A stretch of DNA of 8,393 nucleotides, taken from contig JACQVM010000335.1 of NCBI GenBank assembly GCA_016209785.1, forward strand, positions 1 through 8,393, in the 5' to 3' direction. Source of the DNA: Candidatus Melainabacteria bacterium. GTDB taxonomy: Bacteria; Cyanobacteriota; Vampirovibrionia; Obscuribacterales; Obscuribacteraceae. Below are positions 5,322 through 8,393 of this stretch, one piece after another. The position numbers and the translations under genes are program-made. Under the pieces are notes generated by a model, which saw only the letters and a list, made by a program, of their open reading frames with translations, did no database searches and was not told the origin of the DNA. Position 1 is the stretch's first letter. Each line of letters opens with the position of its first letter.

Positions 5322-7217
5322 TTACTGATTCCAGGGCATGGACTTTGGTGAGGCTTCAGTACCTTGTTTAAAAGGACTACCACTAGGTCCCCAGAAATTG
5401 GTAATGGGCCGTTTAGGTGCAATCAGAGGTGTCTGAGCTGGTGCTGTGGTGGCAAAGTAATTGCCAGAGGCAGTTGAATCGGCAGTAGCAGGAGCAAAGT
5501 AATTGCCAGAGGGTTTGCTAGGGGCACTTTGAAAAACATGTGTGGGTGTAACTACTCCTAAGTTGCCTGTAACATGTCCGAAAGAGCCTGCCCAAAGTGC
5601 TCCAGCAACAGGATTGACGTACCAACTAAAGGGCCCACCCCAGCCATAGCCCCATGTGTACGGCATCCCGATACCCATACCTGGCAGACTACCTGGGTGG
5701 TGCGTAAAATACCCAGAGTAGCCAACACCATAGGGGATACCCCAATAACCCCAGCCAAAGGGGGAGACACTGCCAGCAGTAACCAAAGGCAGTGTAGCTT
5801 TGAAAGCATTTAACCCAGAGGTGGTGTTGTTTAAGCTGGACAGATTAGGACTACGAAAGACTTCTGTTGGTCGCTCATAAGGCTTAGGTTGTGAGGCAAA
5901 CCAGGCAGGTACTGTAAAGCAACCTGCTTCCATACTGGATGAACCTGGGCAAGATTGTGTGGTGCTACTTTTGGTATCGTTGATGCCATTAGTGGTGGTA
6001 CTGTTGAGAGAGGCAATCTGAGGTTGGTTGGCAGATTCCTTTTTTTGAAACTGAGTCCACCAACTTTGACTGTGTGCAGCATCTAGTGAACCATTCTCGG
6101 TTAGCATAGATTTGCTAAGGTGGATATCAACAACGGTTGGCTGACTGACGCTTGTGTTGTTGGATGTGCTAATTGGACCAAAGACATCTTGTGTAGGCTG
6201 TGATGTTTCATCCTTGGGTTTTATTGTTGGCAGAGTATTGTCCTTGGTTCTAACAATGTTTTTGATGGCAGACGAGCTTACATTAGCAATATGTGTGGGA
6301 GCTGTAGGGTCTTTGGGGGATGGCCGTGGGCTAACAGGGCTGAGAGCTAAAATTAATTCGTCGCCTTCCCACTTGCTTTTCAGCACTGGTGTCTGCAAAA
6401 CTCCCCGTTGCCGTAAAACCTCATCCTGTACCTTGTCTTTCATGAAATTAAAGGCTTCAGCAAGCTTGGTGGTTTGACCATGGCTTCTTAGACCCGCTAT
6501 AAGATGGCGGGTAAAGACACTGTTGGACTCTTCTTTAGATTCCCAGGAGACCTGGTTGGGCTCACTGGACGAGATAACTAGTTGACCAGTGCCCTGCACA
6601 ACTTCCTCTGCATTGATGTTGCCAGATACATACACACCCTTAGTGTCAGGACTAGCGGCCCCACTGTGACAAGCATCCAAGATAACTACTACCCTGTCTG
6701 AATGCACCCGTCCCTTAATCATACGTGCAAGATCTTGCATAGGTATGCCAGTAGCATAAAGATTGTCGATGTCTGAATCATAAGCTATAAGGTAATTAAC
6801 GCCACCCACGTCAAGACTAGCTGGACTGCCGTGAGTTGATAGGTAAATCAGTACAAGATCGTCTGGATGGGCAGCTCTAGGAAGCCACTTGCCACCTAAA
6901 ACAGAAAGAACCCTAGTGCGTGTAGCTTCCTCATTTAAGAGCAGCTTTACATGATCTGGTTGAAAGCAAGCTTCACCAATAAGGTAGTTATAAAAGTCTT
7001 GTGCATCTTTAGCTGGGTATTTTAGGTTTAAGGCTGGGTCTGCAAATTTGCTTATGCCAACAACTAAGGCCCACTTGTCCTTAACTGGGCGATTGACCTT
7101 AGGAGTTGCTGCTACACAAACATTCCATTGAGCAGCGCTTAAGCTCATGATTAAGGTTAAAAAAGTTGCTAGGAAAGTTTTTGTCATTACCAGGCCCTCA
7201 AAAATGACCTTTCCCAT
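5322..7217 (-). CDS. Secreted caspase-fold (peptidase C14) protein with low-complexity C-terminus
   Basis: The 631-residue product has a signal peptide, a caspase p20-like domain and a long disordered tail. The domain (about 48-290) begins KWALVVGISKFAD and contains YPAKDAQDFYNYL (67-79), LVLIYLSTHGSP with catalytic H129, and VVVILDACHSGA with catalytic C183, so the dyad is intact. Family members are Cys endopeptidases, cutting after Arg/Lys in orthocaspases/metacaspases; specificity is not predictable here. Residues about 291-480 are rich in Ser, Thr, Asn and Pro, with C423 and C433 as a possible disulfide. Residues 484-548 are rich in Gly, Tyr and Trp. The end carries two copies of SGNYFA. 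The upstream ATG (7217) overlaps the TPR stop in TAATG. The ATG at 7187 (residue 11) has GAGGG 7 bases upstream and starts a cleaner signal peptide (MTKTFLATFLTLIMSLSAA), so I prefer it. It is probably coupled with the TPR gene. Substrate and role are unknown. Confidence 0.88.
   Translation of the reverse strand: MGKVIFEGLVMTKTFLATFLTLIMSLSAAQWNVCVAATPKVNRPVKDKWALVVGISKFADPALNLKYPAKDAQDFYNYLIGEACFQPDHVKLLLNEEATRTRVLSVLGGKWLPRAAHPDDLVLIYLSTHGSPASLDVGGVNYLIAYDSDIDNLYATGIPMQDLARMIKGRVHSDRVVVILDACHSGAASPDTKGVYVSGNINAEEVVQGTGQLVISSSEPNQVSWESKEESNSVFTRHLIAGLRSHGQTTKLAEAFNFMKDKVQDEVLRQRGVLQTPVLKSKWEGDELILALSPVSPRPSPKDPTAPTHIANVSSSAIKNIVRTKDNTLPTIKPKDETSQPTQDVFGPISTSNNTSVSQPTVVDIHLSKSMLTENGSLDAAHSQSWWTQFQKKESANQPQIASLNSTTTNGINDTKSSTTQSCPGSSSMEAGCFTVPAWFASQPKPYERPTEVFRSPNLSSLNNTTSGLNAFKATLPLVTAGSVSPFGWGYWGIPYGVGYSGYFTHHPGSLPGMGIGMPYTWGYGWGGPFSWYVNPVAGALWAGSFGHVTGNLGVVTPTHVFQSAPSKPSGNYFAPATADSTASGNYFATTAPAQTPLIAPKRPITNFWGPSGSPFKQGTEASPKSMPWNQ
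5452..5512 (-). repeat. 19-bp exact direct repeat in the caspase gene
   Basis: GCAAAGTAATTGCCAGAGG occurs at 5452-5470 and again at 5494-5512, a 42-bp period. Each copy encodes SGNYFA, at residues 569-574 and 584-589 (numbered from the upstream start). This is a short in-frame coding duplication in the low-complexity tail. Confidence 0.85.
7195..7199 (-). promoter_or_regulatory. Shine-Dalgarno GAGGG deciding the caspase start
   Basis: GAGGG lies 7 bases ahead of the ATG at 7187-7185. The upstream in-frame ATG at 7217 has only a weak purine stretch, so this site favours the shorter, 621-residue form. Confidence 0.55.
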
Positions 7218-8269
7218 TATCTACTTTTCTCTAACATCTTTTGTCCCTCGGTGGACTGTCCTAAGTGACCTGTCACAGCAAGGTATTCTTTCATAATGGC
7301 AACTCTGTCAATAGATTGCGGTAAGGGTCTAAGATAGTCTTTTATGTTAGCTAAAAAACTTTCTGGTCTTGGTGTAGCCAATGCTTTGCCGGAATTCTTT
7401 TTGGGAGGTACTGATGGTTGCGTTTTGTTGCCAATCTCTACTGCTTGCTTAAGCAAGGACATAGCTTGTTGCGTCTGACCTTCTGCCTTATATATTTGGC
7501 CAAGCATAAACAGATTGGCTGCTACATCTTCATGCTCCTTGCCCTTTAGCTTTTCAGTTAGTTCAAGGGCACGCTGAGCAAGAACTCTTGCTGTGTCGAG
7601 TTGTCCTGTTATTTGTTCTGAGCGTACCAAGTACACAAGCGCATCAAGAAAATCTTGGTGCTCGTCGCCATGGATCTTGTCGTAAATGGTCAGTGCATAT
7701 TTGAGCATTTCTCGTGCTTTCTGGTATTGGCCTGTCTTGTAATAGCTAACGCCTAAGGCGTAGGCACTGTCTGCAGTACTAAGGTTTTCAGGGTTGTCTG
7801 CAGTTTCATAAATGGTTAACGCCTGTTTCAGCTCTAGCTCAGCCTGGGAATATTGGTCCTGCTTTATGTGTAGCAATGCCAGATAGTAAAGAACGTTTGC
7901 GACTTCAGGATGATCCTTGCTGACATAGTGTTCTAGCACTTCGTAGGCATGTTGCAATAGTTGTTCGGTGGCCAGTATTTTGTTTTGTTTCAACTTAACT
8001 TCCGTCAGGATTTTAAGAATCTCAACCTGGTGTGTATACTCCCGTGGATTTTTTTCAGCCTCAACCAAAGCAAAATCCAGCAATTTTTCTGCTTCAGCAT
8101 ATTGACCCTTGCTGGCCGCCTCAATGCCTCCTTTTTTAAATGTGTCACGTAGAATTGCTTGGGCATCTTGTGCACGAGCAGGCAAAGGACATACGTGCTG
8201 CAAGACCATGGCTAAGCTTATTGCTAGCTTAAGATCGCGACGAGCCGACCTTGCTTTCTTTACTGGCAT
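7217..8269 (-). CDS. Secreted TPR-repeat protein
   Basis: The 350-residue product begins with a basic segment (K4, K5, R7, R10, R11), a hydrophobic core (about 15-27) and ARA at 31-33, a good signal-peptidase site. ARRDLKL slightly resembles a twin-arginine motif, but the fit is incomplete. About six TPR units follow, at roughly 47-75, 83-115, 123-154, 165-196, 207-240 and 248-280. The spacing near 42 residues and phrases such as QYSQAELELKQALTIYE and GQYQKAREMLKYALTIYD are typical of kinesin-light-chain-like (TPR_12) arrays, which bind other proteins. A Lys/Pro-rich linker (about 284-302) leads to a short helical tail. No enzymatic domain is seen. The start lies 41 bases inside the ilvE gene; it is kept because no later start (next ATG at residue 21) preserves the signal peptide. 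The stop overlaps the upstream caspase ATG, so the partner is likely the caspase protein, but this is inference. Confidence 0.88.
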   Translation of the reverse strand: MPVKKARSARRDLKLAISLAMVLQHVCPLPARAQDAQAILRDTFKKGGIEAASKGQYAEAEKLLDFALVEAEKNPREYTHQVEILKILTEVKLKQNKILATEQLLQHAYEVLEHYVSKDHPEVANVLYYLALLHIKQDQYSQAELELKQALTIYETADNPENLSTADSAYALGVSYYKTGQYQKAREMLKYALTIYDKIHGDEHQDFLDALVYLVRSEQITGQLDTARVLAQRALELTEKLKGKEHEDVAANLFMLGQIYKAEGQTQQAMSLLKQAVEIGNKTQPSVPPKKNSGKALATPRPESFLANIKDYLRPLPQSIDRVAIMKEYLAVTGHLGQSTEGQKMLEKSR

Positions 8270-8393
8270 AGACTGGTGTTAACCACTTTCTGTATTGAGG
8301 TACTTCACCACGGCATATGGAGATGTACAAGTCTTTAATTTTATTCGATATTACTCCAACAGTGCCTGTTCCTACAGGGCGTTTATCTACCTC
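8229..8393 (-). CDS. ilvE: Branched-chain amino acid aminotransferase, C-terminal fragment
   Basis: Only the last 54 codons and the stop are inside the window; the gene enters from the right edge. The peptide contains EVDKRPVGTGTVG, then NKIKDLYISICRGEVPQYR and KWLTPVY. This matches the C-terminal end of PLP fold-type IV IlvE transaminases (pattern VDGR.IG.G..G.......F....RG..P.Y..WLTPV). These enzymes transfer the amino group between glutamate and the Leu/Ile/Val keto acids in the cytoplasm. The catalytic Lys and PLP pocket lie outside the window. The frame runs on through ASKESKVGSSRS before TAA at 8231-8229, so its tail overlaps the TPR gene by 41 bases in another frame. A related fold-type IV enzyme (D-amino-acid or 4-amino-4-deoxychorismate type) is less likely because of the WLTPV ending. 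Confidence 0.75.
   Translation of the reverse strand, partial: EVDKRPVGTGTVGVISNKIKDLYISICRGEVPQYRKWLTPVYASKESKVGSSRS

Noticed and set aside
5558..6477. Alternative frames on both strands inside the caspase tail (5558-5809, 5574-5813, 5831-6082, 6154-6477)
   Set aside because: They overlap the signal-peptide/caspase reading frame, show no recognisable domain or ribosome binding site, and arise from the biased composition of the low-complexity region.
7961..8152. Plus-strand frame of 63 codons opposite the TPR gene
   Set aside because: It is antisense to clear TPR repeats and has no supporting features.

Overview
The window carries an almost unbroken block of bacterial genes, all read from the minus strand. 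In transcription order (right to left) they are: the C-terminus of an IlvE-type branched-chain aminotransferase, a secreted TPR protein, a secreted caspase-fold peptidase, a bifunctional RelA/SpoT-type (p)ppGpp enzyme, an RdgB/HAM1 nucleotide pyrophosphatase, a probable 52-residue small ORF, a UbiD-family decarboxylase, and the N-terminus of an S41 C-terminal processing peptidase. No tRNA, rRNA, CRISPR array, insertion sequence or phage gene was seen. No stretch longer than 300 bases lacks a gene or candidate gene.

The genes fall into two groups. The right-hand group (ilvE, TPR, caspase; about 5322-8393) is packed. The ilvE stop lies 41 nt inside the TPR gene, and the TPR stop and the first possible caspase start share one base in a TAATG. 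After the caspase comes a 144-bp gap that holds a good TATAAT box about 34 bp ahead of the rel start codon, so rel and rdgB (also joined by TAATG) probably start a second transcription unit. ubiD follows after 280 bp containing the small ORF, and the S41 peptidase after a further 115 bp.

The organism cannot be fixed from eight genes. The single-strand layout, moderate base composition, kinesin-light-chain-like TPR repeats, secreted caspase homologue and cyanobacterial-looking Ctp N-terminus would fit the non-photosynthetic Cyanobacteriota (Melainabacteria/Vampirovibrionia, for example Obscuribacter-like lineages). This is inference from family resemblance and is held loosely.

Most of the window is housekeeping: branched-chain amino acid synthesis, stringent response, nucleotide-pool cleaning, prenylated-quinone or aromatic-acid decarboxylation, and envelope proteolysis. 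The part worth a second look is the coupled pair of exported proteins. One is a TPR scaffold. The other is a caspase with an intact His/Cys pair, a long Ser/Thr/Asn-rich linker and a Gly/Tyr/Trp-rich C-terminal region. Together they look like an extracytoplasmic protease-scaffold module, located just upstream of the ppGpp enzyme. Smaller oddities are an insertion of about 34 residues in UbiD, one of about 14 residues in the Rel synthetase domain, a hairpin directly ahead of ubiD, and the unlisted small ORF with a good ribosome binding site.
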